A stretch of 64,000 bases of DNA from Marinomonas shanghaiensis (GTDB lineage: Bacteria > Pseudomonadota > Gammaproteobacteria > Pseudomonadales > Marinomonadaceae). Below the pieces are notes generated by a model. It made no database searches and was not told the DNA's origin. It worked only from the letters and a program-made list of their open reading frames with translations. A program made the translations under genes and the position numbers. This document shows, piece by piece, positions 43,562-55,836 of the stretch (its first letter is position 1; each line of letters begins with the position of its first letter). The DNA lies in NCBI RefSeq assembly GCF_003259175.1, contig NZ_QGOK01000023.1, forward strand, positions 1 to 64,000, written 5' to 3'.

Positions 43562-45589
43562 ATGGCAAACCATGACATAAACAATACCCAACTTAATGGC
43601 GATTCGCTCAACATCAGCGAACAACGCAAAAAAGAGCTCAAACAACTTTTCCCTGGAATATTTACCGAAACCAAAACCGATGATGGCAAGCTGGTCGAAA
43701 GCATTGATTTTGAACGCCTCAAAGCCGAACTGGGGCAATTTAGCGAGATTTACGACAACCGTCGTGAGCGCTACGCCATGGACTGGCCGGGTAAAAAAGA
43801 CACCCTGAGACAAATTCAAGAACCGTCTCGCGCCACCCTAAAACCCTGCCGTGAAGAATCGGTGGATTTTGACAGCACAGAAAATCTTTTCATCGAAGGC
43901 GATAACCTAGAAGTCCTGAAACTGTTACAAAAGAGCTATTACGGCGCGGTCAAAATGATCTACATCGATCCGCCCTACAACACCGGCAAAGAGTTCATCT
44001 ATCCAGATAATTTCACCGAATCTCTCGATACTTACCTCGAATACGCCGGCCTAAAAGAAGTGGGTGGCGAAGGCCGAAAATTCAGCACCAACAGCCAAAG
44101 CGAAGGCCGTTTCCATTCCAAATGGCTCAACATGATGTACCCACGTCTCTATCTGGCACGTAATCTACTGCGAGAAGATGGCGTGATCTTTATCTCCATC
44201 GACGATAATGAAGTGGAAAACCTACGCCGTATCGGTGATGAGATATTTGGGGAAGAGAATTTCTTGGCTTTATTTCCTTGGAGAACAGATGGGAACTTTG
44301 ATAACCAAGCGAAAATCAAAAACTGCCACGAGTATATTTTGGCATATTGCAAGCAGGTGGCTGCTTTCCCACCTCCACCAGTAATTGATCCTAATGTTGA
44401 TAACGATAGTAAACTTTTTAAAGCAGACATCATAAATACAATCGTCAAAAATGGACCTAAAAATCCTGTATCCAAAGTAGTTCTACCCAAAGGCTTCCCA
44501 TCTCGATTCAGTGAAGGAAAAATTCTTTCAAGAAATGATGCTTGGCCTCATTTTTTAACTGATGCTCTTGTTGAAAATAATCAACTAGTTAATTCAGTAA
44601 CGGTGGAATCAGGATGGAGCTCCAAGGAGTTACTACTCAGCTTTATTGAAAATGATTTTTTCCCCGTCTTAGATATAAAAGGGCAAGAAACTCGCTTTGA
44701 GCTGACTAATTCGGGAGCAATTGAAGCAGTGAAAAAGCGCGGCGAAGCAAGTAGCCATGTAATTTCAACACTTCAAGGTTTCGGTGGGAGTCAGAAAGCT
44801 CAACAGGAACTAGAGTCCTTAGGTATAGTTTTTGATGACTACCCTAAACCTACAAAATTACTTACTTATCTATTAAAAATGCAGCATTTAAATGATTTTA
44901 TAGCACTAGATTTTTTTGCTGGCTCGGGGAGCTTCGCTCATGCAGCATTTAACTTAGCTGCAGAACTGAACAAAAACATTAGTTGTATATCTATCCAGCT
45001 GCCAGAAGTTATTGATTCTAGATTAAAAGCTTATGATGCAGGCTACCGAAAGATATCAGACATTGCCAAAGAACGCCTTCGCCGTGCTGGTGCTAAAATC
45101 CGCTCTGAACTAGAAGGCCAGCTTGATTTAGACAATCAGCAAAGTTTAGATCTGGGTTTTAAGGTGTTTAAATTAGATCAAAGCAATTTCAAGCAATGGC
45201 AGGCACCGAGTAAAGACACCTCAAATGACGAGCTAGTGCGCCAGATGGAATTGCACATTGACCCAGTGGATCAAGACGCCACTCAGGAAGATTTGCTCTA
45301 TGAAATTTTGTTAAAAAACGGTGTCAAACCGACTGAGCAAATCGAGAAAATAGAACTCGCAGGACACCCTGTTTACAGTATTACAGAAGGCACAATACTG
45401 ATTCATTTAGAAAAACACACAGACCAAGCCTTAATGGATGCTGTATTAGACAAGCAACCGATGGAGTTTATCTGTTTAGACAGCGCTTTCCACGGCAACG
45501 AGCAAATGAAAGCCAACGCGGTCAAGAGCTTTGCCACCTTTAACCAAGAGAAAGACGGTGACTATCGCATCGACTTTAAAACGGTGTAA
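43562..45589 (+). CDS. mod: type III site-specific DNA-methyltransferase (adenine, beta class)
   Basis: A 675-residue methyltransferase that would both recognise the target and protect host DNA. Motif IV DPPYNTG is at about residue 136 and motif I DFFAGSGSFAHA at about 450, the beta-class order of type III Mod. The region between about 235 and 480 is the target-recognition part and its DNA (about 44230-45060) is visibly more AT-rich than the flanks, which suggests exchange of specificity. ATG 43562 follows AAGGA; the frame runs back into the upstream gene to 43475 without need. It is nine bases before res. Confidence 0.92.
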   Translation: MANHDINNTQLNGDSLNISEQRKKELKQLFPGIFTETKTDDGKLVESIDFERLKAELGQFSEIYDNRRERYAMDWPGKKDTLRQIQEPSRATLKPCREESVDFDSTENLFIEGDNLEVLKLLQKSYYGAVKMIYIDPPYNTGKEFIYPDNFTESLDTYLEYAGLKEVGGEGRKFSTNSQSEGRFHSKWLNMMYPRLYLARNLLREDGVIFISIDDNEVENLRRIGDEIFGEENFLALFPWRTDGNFDNQAKIKNCHEYILAYCKQVAAFPPPPVIDPNVDNDSKLFKADIINTIVKNGPKNPVSKVVLPKGFPSRFSEGKILSRNDAWPHFLTDALVENNQLVNSVTVESGWSSKELLLSFIENDFFPVLDIKGQETRFELTNSGAIEAVKKRGEASSHVISTLQGFGGSQKAQQELESLGIVFDDYPKPTKLLTYLLKMQHLNDFIALDFFAGSGSFAHAAFNLAAELNKNISCISIQLPEVIDSRLKAYDAGYRKISDIAKERLRRAGAKIRSELEGQLDLDNQQSLDLGFKVFKLDQSNFKQWQAPSKDTSNDELVRQMELHIDPVDQDATQEDLLYEILLKNGVKPTEQIEKIELAGHPVYSITEGTILIHLEKHTDQALMDAVLDKQPMEFICLDSAFHGNEQMKANAVKSFATFNQEKDGDYRIDFKTV

Positions 45590-45598
45590 GGGAAGCAT

Positions 45599-48586
45599 AT
45601 GAAGCTGCAATTTGATCCGAGTTTGGACTACCAACAGGACGCAATTCAATCCACCTTGTCTCTGTTTGAAGGGCTAACCACCACAGGCAATGTCTATGTG
45701 GAGCGCGGTATTGCCAATGCCTTGGTGATTAATCAAGAGAAACTATTAAGTAATTTACACAAGGTGCAAGAAGCCAATTTCATCGAAAAATCAGCGTCCT
45801 TGTTTGAGGAAACCGACGCTTACGAATTCCCCAATTTTTCAGTGGAAATGGAAACCGGCACAGGCAAAACCTATGTGTATTTGCGCTCGATTTTCGAGCT
45901 TAATAAACACTATGGCTTACGCAAATTTGTCATTGTGGTGCCATCGGTGGCGATTCGCGAAGGGGTACTGTCTTCTTTACGTTTGATGAAAGACCACTTT
46001 CGTCAGCTCTATAACAATGTGCCCTTTGATCATTACGAATACAGCTCGAAAGATTTATCCAAAGTCCGTCAATTTGCCACCGCCAATACGCTACAGATCA
46101 TGGTGATCAATATTCAGGCGTTCCAAAAGGACGCGGAAGCCGACACGGGCCAGAAAGCCAACATCATTCACCAAGAGTTAGACCGAATGCAGGGTAAGCC
46201 GATTGAGTTTATTCAGCAGGTTCGCCCTGTACTCATCATAGACGAACCGCAATCGGTGGATAATACGCCCAAAGCAAAACGCGCCATTAATCATCTTAAG
46301 CCCTTGTTGGCGTTACGCTATTCTGCCACTCATAAGAATCCTTACAACGTGGTGTATGAACTGGGGCCAGTCAAAGCCTACGACTTAAATCTGGTCAAAC
46401 AAATCTCGGTGGCTTCGGTGCAAGCCGAGCAAAACATCAATAAAGCCTACATCAAGCTGAAAAGCATTGGCTACACGGGTAAAAACAAAACACCTACCGC
46501 GACGGCGGTGATTTTTGAAAACACGCCCAATGGCACCAAAGAAAAGCATGTCACACTCAAGCAAGACTTAGACTTATCCGATTGCACCAATCGCAAAGGC
46601 TATGAAGGCTATGTGGTGGATGAGATCTACGCGGAACCCGGCGAAGAGTTCGTCCGTTTTTCGAATAATGTGGTGCTTGAACTGGAAGAAGAAAAAGACG
46701 GCATTCATGACGAAGTTCTCAAAGAGCAGATTCGCCAAACCGTCGAAGCGCATTTCAAAAAAGAACGTCAGTTGCATAAGCAAGGTTTGAGCATCAAGGT
46801 GCTTTCCCTCTTCTTTATCGACAAGGTCGCCAACTATCGTTACTACGATGAACAAGGTAATAAGTGCGACGGTAAGCTAGTAAAATGGTTTGAAGAAGCT
46901 TATCAAGAAATGGCCAGCTCACCTTTGTTTAGCCATTTACCCAAAAGAGACGTCGATCAAGTCCATAACGGTTACTTTGCCGAGGTGAAGAGCCGCGGCA
47001 AGGTCGTTGGCTATAAAGACACCTCGGGCAACACCGCCAGCGATGCCGAAGTGTATGAACTGATTATGCGCTATAAAGAGCGCCTGTTAGACGAATCCGA
47101 ACCCTTGCGTTTTATCTTCAGCCATTCCGCCTTAAAAGAAGGCTGGGATAACCCGAATGTGTTTCAAATCTGTACTTTACGGGAAATGGGCAATGAAAGA
47201 GAGCGACGCCAAACCTTAGGACGCGGTTTACGCCTTGCGGTCAATGCCAGTGGAGAGCGTATCCATGATCCACAAATCAACCGCTTGACCGTGATCGCCA
47301 GCGAATCGTTTGAGCAGTACGCAAAAAACCTACAAACCGAAATGGAAAACGACATAGGTGGCGGCTTTAAATTTGGCCGAGTTCCCGCCATTGCGTTTGC
47401 GCCCTTAGCCTTGCCTGTTCCTTTGCCTTCAAATATAGAAACAGAAAACACAGAAACAAAAAGTACAGAAGAACCACAGCGTCTTGGGCAAGAAAGATCG
47501 AAACAGCTTTGGTTGTCTCTCAAAGCCGAAGGTTATTTAGATGCCAAAGGTGAAATCACGGCAAAATTCCAGCCTGACGATATGTATTTCCAACTGCAAT
47601 TGCTAGAGGAATATCAACCTCTGGAAGATGCCATTATTGATAAGCTGCGTAGTTTTATGTTTGCCGGTCGCATTAAAAACGAACGCAACCGTGTCAGCGT
47701 CACCTACAATAAACGCGTAGAATTAAACCCTGATTTTGCCGATCTATGGGAGAAAATTCGTCATAAAACACGCTACTCAATTGATTTTGATACCCAAAAA
47801 TTGATCGACCTTGCCTGTCATAAACTGCAAACCATGCCTTTTGTTAAACCCGTTTCGCTGGTAATTGATCACACCGCAGCGTCATTAACCGAGGCTGGCG
47901 TCACAGCAGAGCGTCAGATTCAAACAACTCGATCTCGCTATGTGAACTCTCACGAATCATTGCCTGATTTATTAAGTGAGTTACAAGAACATACCCAGCT
48001 CACTCGTGGCACCTTGTTTGAAATGGTAAAACGTTGCGGTCGCTTAGATGAGTTTAGAGGGAATCCACAAGGCTTTATCACCGAAGCCAGTAAGCAGATA
48101 TTGGCCGCACTGGATGAGCTATTGGTCGATAATATTCGTTATGAAAAGCTAACGGACAAGGAAGGTTATCGTATGACCAGCTTTGATCAACCAGAGCTGG
48201 AAACCTATTTAGATCGAGCCTACAAAGTACAGCGAGCAGAAAATACCCAGTACGTGCAAACGCCCTACGATTACATTGAGTACGATTCAAACATCGAGTT
48301 GAAAACAGCCCATGCGTTAGACGGTGCCGAAAACGTGAAATTCTTCTGCAAGCTACCTCGTTGGTTCACTATTCCCACTCCTGTGGGTAACTACAATCCA
48401 GATTGGGCGGTGGTGCTCGAAAACGATGAAAAAGTCTATTTGATTCGTGAAACCAAAACCACTCACGATGAAGGAAAACGTCGAAAAGAAGAAAACTTAA
48501 AAATAAAATGTGGTGAAGCACACTTTAAAGCACTAGGCGGTATCGACTATAAAGTCGCTATCAGCGTTGCGGAAGTAGTGAGTTAA
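45599..48586 (+). CDS. res: type III restriction endonuclease subunit
   Basis: A 995-residue helicase-nuclease that cuts after two head-to-head unmethylated sites are met by ATP-driven sliding. Motif I METGTGKT is at about 83-90, motif II DEPQ near 215, motif III RYSATH near 240, motifs V-VI ALKEGWDNPNVFQICTL and RRQTLGRGLRL near 510-545. The nuclease site of PD-(D/E)XK type is NPDWAVV ... YLIRETKTT near 935-952, intact. Full length; no stop or frameshift. It closes the four-gene operon. Confidence 0.93.
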   Translation: MKLQFDPSLDYQQDAIQSTLSLFEGLTTTGNVYVERGIANALVINQEKLLSNLHKVQEANFIEKSASLFEETDAYEFPNFSVEMETGTGKTYVYLRSIFELNKHYGLRKFVIVVPSVAIREGVLSSLRLMKDHFRQLYNNVPFDHYEYSSKDLSKVRQFATANTLQIMVINIQAFQKDAEADTGQKANIIHQELDRMQGKPIEFIQQVRPVLIIDEPQSVDNTPKAKRAINHLKPLLALRYSATHKNPYNVVYELGPVKAYDLNLVKQISVASVQAEQNINKAYIKLKSIGYTGKNKTPTATAVIFENTPNGTKEKHVTLKQDLDLSDCTNRKGYEGYVVDEIYAEPGEEFVRFSNNVVLELEEEKDGIHDEVLKEQIRQTVEAHFKKERQLHKQGLSIKVLSLFFIDKVANYRYYDEQGNKCDGKLVKWFEEAYQEMASSPLFSHLPKRDVDQVHNGYFAEVKSRGKVVGYKDTSGNTASDAEVYELIMRYKERLLDESEPLRFIFSHSALKEGWDNPNVFQICTLREMGNERERRQTLGRGLRLAVNASGERIHDPQINRLTVIASESFEQYAKNLQTEMENDIGGGFKFGRVPAIAFAPLALPVPLPSNIETENTETKSTEEPQRLGQERSKQLWLSLKAEGYLDAKGEITAKFQPDDMYFQLQLLEEYQPLEDAIIDKLRSFMFAGRIKNERNRVSVTYNKRVELNPDFADLWEKIRHKTRYSIDFDTQKLIDLACHKLQTMPFVKPVSLVIDHTAASLTEAGVTAERQIQTTRSRYVNSHESLPDLLSELQEHTQLTRGTLFEMVKRCGRLDEFRGNPQGFITEASKQILAALDELLVDNIRYEKLTDKEGYRMTSFDQPELETYLDRAYKVQRAENTQYVQTPYDYIEYDSNIELKTAHALDGAENVKFFCKLPRWFTIPTPVGNYNPDWAVVLENDEKVYLIRETKTTHDEGKRRKEENLKIKCGEAHFKALGGIDYKVAISVAEVVS

Positions 48587-48604
48587 GCCGCTCTTTAAGC
48601 TATA

Positions 48605-48687
48605 AAAAAACGCGGCGTCATTAACATTAATAAAGTGTCCAACTTTATGGGGTCACTTCATAACATTAACATGGCACCGCGTTTTTT
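48605..48687 (+). terminator. terminator of the defence operon, loop enlarged by an insert
   Basis: AAAAAACGCGG (48605-48615) pairs with CCGCGTTTTTT (48677-48687). Without the 39 extra bases at 48631-48669 the stem would continue (ACGCGGCGTCAT against ATGGCACCGCGT) around a short TAACATTAAC loop, a normal terminator 18 bases after the res stop. Confidence 0.8.
48622..48669. repeat. 30-bp IS3-end-like insert flanked by 9-bp direct repeat
   Basis: TAACATTAA occurs at 48622-48630 and 48661-48669 and brackets the 30 bases 48631-48660. The insert reads AAAGTGTCCAACTTT then ATGGGGTCACTTCA, like the end of an IS3-type element as I remember it (TGACCCC...GTTGGACA on the other strand). It looks like a transposition scar or a tiny element with target duplication. 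Confidence 0.5.
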
Positions 48688-48732
48688 ATTAAATCTGGCT
48701 ATGCAGACCTAGCGTCATCTATCTTGGCTAGC

Positions 48733-49029
48733 TCATGCATATTGCAGCTCATAAGGCTGAACATTCAGCGCGATCTTATGCTCTCTAACAGACCACAAAT
48801 CATAGGCATTTTGCAACCTAAGCCAATGATCTGCAGAAGGTTTTTAAAAAGTTAATTCAAGACGTAACGCCATTTCTGGGGTAATCGCCCCTCTGCCATT
48901 TAATACTTTAGATAAGGTTTTTCTACTGACATTAAGATGAGCAGAAACATCGGTTATGGTTAATGCCATCGGCTCAATAATGAGCTCTTTTAATATCTCG
49001 CCCGGATGAGCAGGACGGGGCATCCTCAT
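48733..49029 (-). pseudogene. higA: higA antitoxin gene interrupted by one stop codon
   Basis: The frame starts MRMPRPAHPGEILKELIIEP, the clear HigA opening (XRE-type antitoxin that binds its own promoter and neutralises the HigB ribosome-dependent RNase), with helix-turn-helix LTITDVSAHLNVSRKTLSKVLNG. After LELTF a TAA (48844-48846) stops it at 61 residues; the same frame then continues KPSADHWLRLQNAYDLW and on to a stop at 48733-48735, 98 codons in all, the normal length. Nothing else is altered, so one base change may have caused it. No higB is present upstream; only a few codons (WLYEGYH-stop, just before the start) could be its tail. Confidence 0.85.
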
Positions 49030-49072
49030 TAGTGATAACCCTCATACAGCCATTAGCTCGAATCCGTTCATA

Positions 49073-49246
49073 CTAGCTTTTCGCTTTTAACTCATCCAAT
49101 TTAACCTTCACGGCTTCGGCTTTTTCCGTGAGTTCTGAATAGAGTCTGATATCGCCACCACGTTGGGCTTGCATGGCTTTTTCTAGTAGCTCGCCATATT
49201 CTTTGTCGAGTTTTTTAATCGGGTCGGACTTAAGAAAAGAAAACAT
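49073..49246 (-). CDS. small conserved protein, DUF6435-like
   Basis: A 57-codon frame opening MFSFLKSDPIKKLDKEYGELLEKAM and ending DELKAKS. It is a short charged helical protein of the kind annotated DUF6435 (Lacto-dehydrogenase-like small proteins) in Vibrio, Shewanella and Marinomonas; that family match is from memory. The residues alternate as an amphipathic coil. The gene lies between the higA pseudogene and gltD and is probably a resident gene at the right edge of the island. Confidence 0.75.
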   Translation of the reverse strand: MFSFLKSDPIKKLDKEYGELLEKAMQAQRGGDIRLYSELTEKAEAVKVKLDELKAKS

Positions 49247-49331
49247 AATTAGCCTGTTGTTGTGAGTTGATGGTGTTCATACGATACAGAACAAGATTTA
49301 GATTCTTTTCACGTGACATAGCATCAAAATA

Positions 49332-49365
49332 AAAACGCCAATCAGATTTCGCTGATTGGCGTTTT
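49332..49365 (-). terminator. terminator after gltD
   Basis: AAAACGCCAATCAG (49332-49345) and CTGATTGGCGTTTT (49352-49365) form a perfect 14-bp stem with a 6-nt loop, followed by T-rich sequence on the minus strand; 29 bases beyond the gltD stop. Confidence 0.9.
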
Positions 49366-49393
49366 GACTAAAAGTAATAAAAGCTGTCGCAGC

Positions 49394-50821
<1,428 letters not shown>

Positions 50822-50939
50822 CTATCTCCTTGGCCGCCTGAAAACAGGCGGCACTTCTCTCAAATGGGTCAGACTGATTCGTTCACAACGCTTGGCTCAA
50901 CGCTAAATACCATCGAACCAAGCGCCACAACAGCGTGTT

Positions 50940-53900
50940 TTATTCCGGACGTTGACGAGTGTTTGCCAAGAGCGCGCCTAAACTGGCGGCTTTTGGCTTG
51001 ACTAGCCAGAACTTACCAATGTAGTCATAGAAGTTTTCTAAGATCTCATGGCCCCATTCGCTGTCAGTTTCTCGGACGTATTCTTCGATCACAGAGCGAA
51101 GGTGTGAACGATATTCTTCCGTCAATTCCGTACCGATGCGGTGAATTTCCACCAATTCGTGGTTGTATTTATCCACGAAGGTACGGTCTAAATCGAGTAC
51201 ATAAGCGAAACCGCCTGTCATACCCGCACCAAAGTTATAACCCGTATTACCCAATACCGTTACCATACCGCCCGTCATGTACTCACAGCAGTGATCGCCT
51301 GCGCCTTCAATGACAGTGTAAGCACCGGAGTTACGCACGGCGAAACGCTCACCAGCCGTACCCGCTGCAAACAATTTACCGCCTGTTGCGCCGTACAAAC
51401 AGGTATTACCAATAATGGCTGAATGTTGTGATTTGAAAACCGACCCTTTCGGAGAACGAATCACTAATTTACCACCTGTCATGCCTTTGCCCACATAGTC
51501 GTTGGCATCGCCTTCTAGGTACATGTGCAAACCGCCCGCGTTCCATACTCCAAAACTTTGACCTGCGGTACCAGTCAATTTCAAAGTAAGAGGCATATCA
51601 GACATACCTTGGTTGCCATAACGTTTCGCAATCTCACCAGACAAACGGGCACCGATAGAACGGTCACAGTTGGTCACATCAAAAGAAAACTCACCGCCTT
51701 CTTTCTCTTCAACCACGTCTTTCACCGTCTCCCACATTTTCAGTGCCAATAGGCCTTTATCGTGTGGTGGGTTAAAAGGCGTCACACAATATTGTGCTTT
51801 GTCCGCTGGAATCGCATCGTTTTTCAAAATAGGTGATAAGTCTAGGTTACGTTGCTTATCGGTTTCACCAGGCAGAATGGTTAATAGGTCAGTACGACCA
51901 ATCAAGTCCTGCAGACTTGCCACACCCAACTTCGCCAACCACAAGCGTGTATCTTCTGCCATGAAGCGGAAGAAGTTTTTAATCATATCGACCGTGCCGA
52001 TAAAATGATCGTCACGCAAGCCTTGGTCTTGTGTTGCCACACCCGTAGCACAGTTGTTCAAGTGACAGATACGCAAGAACTTACAGCCCATCGCCACCAT
52101 TGGCGTGGTACCAAAACCAAAACTTTCTGCCCCTAGAATCGCCGCTTTCACCACATCCAGACCGGTTTTTAACCCCCCGTCTGTTTGCAGGCGAATTTTG
52201 CCACGTAGGTCGTTAGAACGAAGGGCTTGTTGCGCTTCTGCTAAACCTAATTCCCATGGCGAACCCGCATGACGAATAGAGGTAATGGGCGATGCTGCTG
52301 TACCACCGTCGTAGCCAGAGATGGTAATCAAATCCGCATAAGCTTTTGCTACACCCGCAGCAATCGTACCAACACCCGGTTCAGAAACCAGTTTTACCGA
52401 AATCAATGCATCTGGATTCACTTGTTTCAAGTCGAAAATCAGCTGAGCCAAATCCTCGATAGAATAAATATCGTGATGTGGCGGTGGTGAAATCAAGGTA
52501 ACACCCGGTACCGCATAACGTAGACGAGCAATCAAGCCATTTACTTTACCGCCTGGCAACTGACCACCTTCACCCGGTTTCGCCCCTTGTGCTACTTTAA
52601 TCTGTAACACTTCTGCGTTAACCAAATACTCTGGCGTCACACCAAAACGACCAGAAGCGATTTGTTTGATCTTAGAGCGACGCTCAGTACCGTGACGAGC
52701 AGGATCTTCACCACCCTCACCAGAGTTGGAGCGACAGCCTAATTCGTTCATCGCTTGCGCTAGCGCTTCATGCGCTTCTGGTGACAAGGCACCCAAAGAC
52801 ATACCCGCTGAATCGAAACGAGGAAGAATATCTTCTATCGATTCAACGCTCTCTAATGGAATCGCTTTTGCTTTGCCAGATAACGTAAACAAGTCACGTA
52901 ACATGGAAGCAGGACGATTATTCACCAGCTCAGTGTATTTGGTGAAGTCCTCGAAACGACCACTGCCCACCGCGGTTTGCAGATTACGCACCACATCAGG
53001 GTTAAAGGCATGGTATTCCGCATCGTGAACGTATTTTAAATAACCACCTTGTTGAATCGGTTTGCGCAATTTCCAAGCGTTATCGGCAATTGTTTGTTGA
53101 TCTTGTTGGAAATCTTCAAAACGAGCGCCCTTAATGCGGCTGGCAACGCCTTTGAAACAAAGGTCAACCACTTTCGTGTCCAAACCAACCGCTTCAAACA
53201 ACTGAGCGCCACGGTAAGAGGCGATGGTAGAAATCCCCATCTTAGAGATAATCTTCATCAAACCTTTGTTAATACCTTTACGGTATTTCACGTGGCAAGC
53301 AATTGGGTCACCCAAGACTTCACCTTTATCAATCATGTCGTTAATCAAACGATAAGAAAGATATGGATAAACGGCCGTCGCACCAAAGCCTAATAGCACG
53401 GCAAATTGATGAGGGTCACGAGCAAACCCTGTGTCAGCAATAATGTTAGAATCACAGCGTAGACCTTGCTTAGACAAATAATGGTGCACCGCACCAACGG
53501 CCATAGGCGAAGGAATAGGCAAATGGCCTTTCACGATATCACGGTCGGTCAATACCACAATCACCGCACCATTACGAACCACGTCTGCCGCCTTCAATTG
53601 CAAGTCTTTAATCGCTTGCTCAAGAGACACTTCTTCTGGATTGTAATTGGTATTTAAACGCACCAAACGGAAACGGTGGTCATCTAATGCCAACAAACGA
53701 CTGTATTTACGAGCCGATAAGATAGGCGAAGACAAGATGATACGGTTTGCGTGTTTTGGCGTTTCTTCAAACAGGTTACGCTCTACACCAATGCACGTTT
53801 CTAGCGACATCACCACAGATTCACGCAGTGGATCTATAGGTGGGTTGGTTACTTGAGCAAACTTCTGACGGAAATAATCTGTCACTGGACGCGTTTGGCT

Positions 53901-55391
53901 CGACATAACCGCCATTGGTGTATCATCACCCATGGAGCCTACGGCCTCATGACCGCTTTCAGCCAATGGGCGGAAAATTTGCTCACGCTCTTCATAAGAG
54001 ACTTGGAACATTTTCTGATAGGTCAGCATTTCTTCTTTGGTAAAAGGAACGAACTCAAGAGACGATTCTTCCAGCAAAGATTCGATACGAATGGCTTCCT
54101 GCTTCAACCATTTTTTATATGGGTGCATAGACTTAAGACGATTGTCGATGTCATCCGTGTGCAATACTTTGCCATTTTGTGTATCGATAACCAGCATTTG
54201 GCCAGGCCCTACACGACCTTTCGACACAACATCTTCTGATTTGTAGCCATATGTGCCCACTTCAGAAGCCAGTGTAATAAAGCCGTTCTTAGTCACCACC
54301 CAACGGGCAGGACGTAGACCGTTACGATCAAGCATACAAATAGCGTGACGACCATCGGTCATTACTAAGCCCGCTGGGCCGTCCCACGGATCCATGTGCA
54401 TAGAGTTGTACTGATAAAAAGCACGCAACTCTGGATCCATGTTTTCAACGTTTTGCCATGCGGGTGGAATGATCAAACGCGCGGCGCGGAAAATATCGAC
54501 ACCACCGGTTACCAAGACTTCCAACATGTTATCCATAGAGGAAGAGTCCGACCCCGTCAAGTTAACAATAGGTTGAAGGTCTTGCAGCTCAGGAATCAGC
54601 GGTGTACGTAGCTTGCTGCTGCGAGCCAAGGCCCAATTACGGTTACCCTCAATGGTATTGATCTCACCGTTATGCGCCAACATGCGGAACGGTTGCGCCA
54701 ATGGCCACTTAGGTAAAGTATTGGTAGAAAAACGTTGGTGGAAAACACAAATCGCGGTTTGCATTTTTTTGTTGCCCAAATCTTTATAAAAGAACGGCAA
54801 ATCCACTGGCATCATCAAGCCTTTGTACGCCAACACTTTGTCGGACAAAGAACAGATGTAGAAGTTTTCGTACTGGGCTAAAGCAATCTCTGTTTGACGA
54901 CGAGCAACAAACAAACGGGTTGCGAAAGTACGAGCATCCATACGATTACTATCAACAAATACTTGCTCAATACGAGGCAAGCAGTCCATCGCGATGATAC
55001 CAAGGCAAGAGGCATCGATTGGCACTTCACGCCAACCCACAACGTTCAAACCTTCATCGGTAAGCTTCTTCGTTAACGTTTCACGTTGCTCACTCGCAAG
55101 CGCCTCATCTTGGTCAAGAAACACCATGCCGATACCGTAAAGATCCGACAAAGTGTGATTAAATAAAGCCTGTGCTTCACCACGTAAAAATAGATCAGGC
55201 TTTTGAATAAGAAGACCACAACCATCACCCGTTTTGCCATCGGCAGCAATGCCGCCACGGTGTGTCATACATGTCAAAGACTCAATAGCTGTCTTGAGCA
55301 ATTCGTGGCTAGTATTGCCTTCCATATGCGCAATTAAGCCAAAGCCACAGTTGTCTTTGAACTCGCCAGGACGATAAAGGCCTGCATTCAT
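50940..55391 (-). CDS. gltB: glutamate synthase (NADPH) large subunit
   Basis: A 1483-residue enzyme that takes the amide of glutamine and makes two glutamates from 2-oxoglutarate. The N-terminal glutamine amidotransferase uses Cys15 ([10 protein letters not shown]) after a short propeptide. The central and FMN-binding synthase domains follow ([50 protein letters not shown]). The beta-helix C-terminal domain has the GxxG repeats near 1290-1400. GGGAG precedes ATG 55391. Normal length. Confidence 0.97.
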   Translation of the reverse strand: MNAGLYRPGEFKDNCGFGLIAHMEGNTSHELLKTAIESLTCMTHRGGIAADGKTGDGCGLLIQKPDLFLRGEAQALFNHTLSDLYGIGMVFLDQDEALASEQRETLTKKLTDEGLNVVGWREVPIDASCLGIIAMDCLPRIEQVFVDSNRMDARTFATRLFVARRQTEIALAQYENFYICSLSDKVLAYKGLMMPVDLPFFYKDLGNKKMQTAICVFHQRFSTNTLPKWPLAQPFRMLAHNGEINTIEGNRNWALARSSKLRTPLIPELQDLQPIVNLTGSDSSSMDNMLEVLVTGGVDIFRAARLIIPPAWQNVENMDPELRAFYQYNSMHMDPWDGPAGLVMTDGRHAICMLDRNGLRPARWVVTKNGFITLASEVGTYGYKSEDVVSKGRVGPGQMLVIDTQNGKVLHTDDIDNRLKSMHPYKKWLKQEAIRIESLLEESSLEFVPFTKEEMLTYQKMFQVSYEEREQIFRPLAESGHEAVGSMGDDTPMAVMSSQTRPVTDYFRQKFAQVTNPPIDPLRESVVMSLETCIGVERNLFEETPKHANRIILSSPILSARKYSRLLALDDHRFRLVRLNTNYNPEEVSLEQAIKDLQLKAADVVRNGAVIVVLTDRDIVKGHLPIPSPMAVGAVHHYLSKQGLRCDSNIIADTGFARDPHQFAVLLGFGATAVYPYLSYRLINDMIDKGEVLGDPIACHVKYRKGINKGLMKIISKMGISTIASYRGAQLFEAVGLDTKVVDLCFKGVASRIKGARFEDFQQDQQTIADNAWKLRKPIQQGGYLKYVHDAEYHAFNPDVVRNLQTAVGSGRFEDFTKYTELVNNRPASMLRDLFTLSGKAKAIPLESVESIEDILPRFDSAGMSLGALSPEAHEALAQAMNELGCRSNSGEGGEDPARHGTERRSKIKQIASGRFGVTPEYLVNAEVLQIKVAQGAKPGEGGQLPGGKVNGLIARLRYAVPGVTLISPPPHHDIYSIEDLAQLIFDLKQVNPDALISVKLVSEPGVGTIAAGVAKAYADLITISGYDGGTAASPITSIRHAGSPWELGLAEAQQALRSNDLRGKIRLQTDGGLKTGLDVVKAAILGAESFGFGTTPMVAMGCKFLRICHLNNCATGVATQDQGLRDDHFIGTVDMIKNFFRFMAEDTRLWLAKLGVASLQDLIGRTDLLTILPGETDKQRNLDLSPILKNDAIPADKAQYCVTPFNPPHDKGLLALKMWETVKDVVEEKEGGEFSFDVTNCDRSIGARLSGEIAKRYGNQGMSDMPLTLKLTGTAGQSFGVWNAGGLHMYLEGDANDYVGKGMTGGKLVIRSPKGSVFKSQHSAIIGNTCLYGATGGKLFAAGTAGERFAVRNSGAYTVIEGAGDHCCEYMTGGMVTVLGNTGYNFGAGMTGGFAYVLDLDRTFVDKYNHELVEIHRIGTELTEEYRSHLRSVIEEYVRETDSEWGHEILENFYDYIGKFWLVKPKAASLGALLANTRQRPE

Positions 55392-55836
55392 ACACCAACT
55401 CCCACAGTTAAAACGTAAAAATAATTATTCGATAAATTCGACGATCAGATGGCTGGGTTAAAAATCGCAAGTGTAAACTCACTCGCTTCGAGAATGAGTA
55501 TCATCTACCCAAAACACCATCTAAATGGACGATCATACTACCCTGCCAAAGAGCACTACTCAAACGGGCATAGGCCTGCTTTCTGTTATTTTGGCGTTTT
55601 TTATAGGGGGTTTAGCGGCAAATAACGCGGACTTAGAGAATTATCTATGGCTGGAGTTTTTCCAAACAGAAAATTCCACTGTTCATTGATGTTTTTCAGA
55701 GAATTACAGTGATTTTTACTAAATTAAGGGGGTTACTATACAAAAGCCTCACAAAAAGGGGGATTGATGAGGTTTTCTGTACTTCAATCAGAATAAAATG
55801 CGGCATTCACGATCAAAAAAACGAGATCCCCCGATA
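55392..55836. other. gltB promoter region and damX 3' region
   Basis: 445 bases without a gene. Towards gltB the sequence is AT-rich (TAATTATTCGATAAATTCG), likely its promoter. Near damX, GGGGGAT (55758-55764) and ATCCCCC (55826-55832) pair at a distance of 61 bases and give CCCCCTTTTTG on the minus strand, a weak long-loop terminator. No Nac, NtrC or Lrp site is clear to me. Confidence 0.5.

Noticed and set aside
39429-48586. DISARM or BREX system
   Set aside because: The SNF2 helicase and a methyltransferase are present, but DrmA, DrmB, DrmC, PglZ, BrxC and BrxL are not; the nuclease is a normal type III Res.
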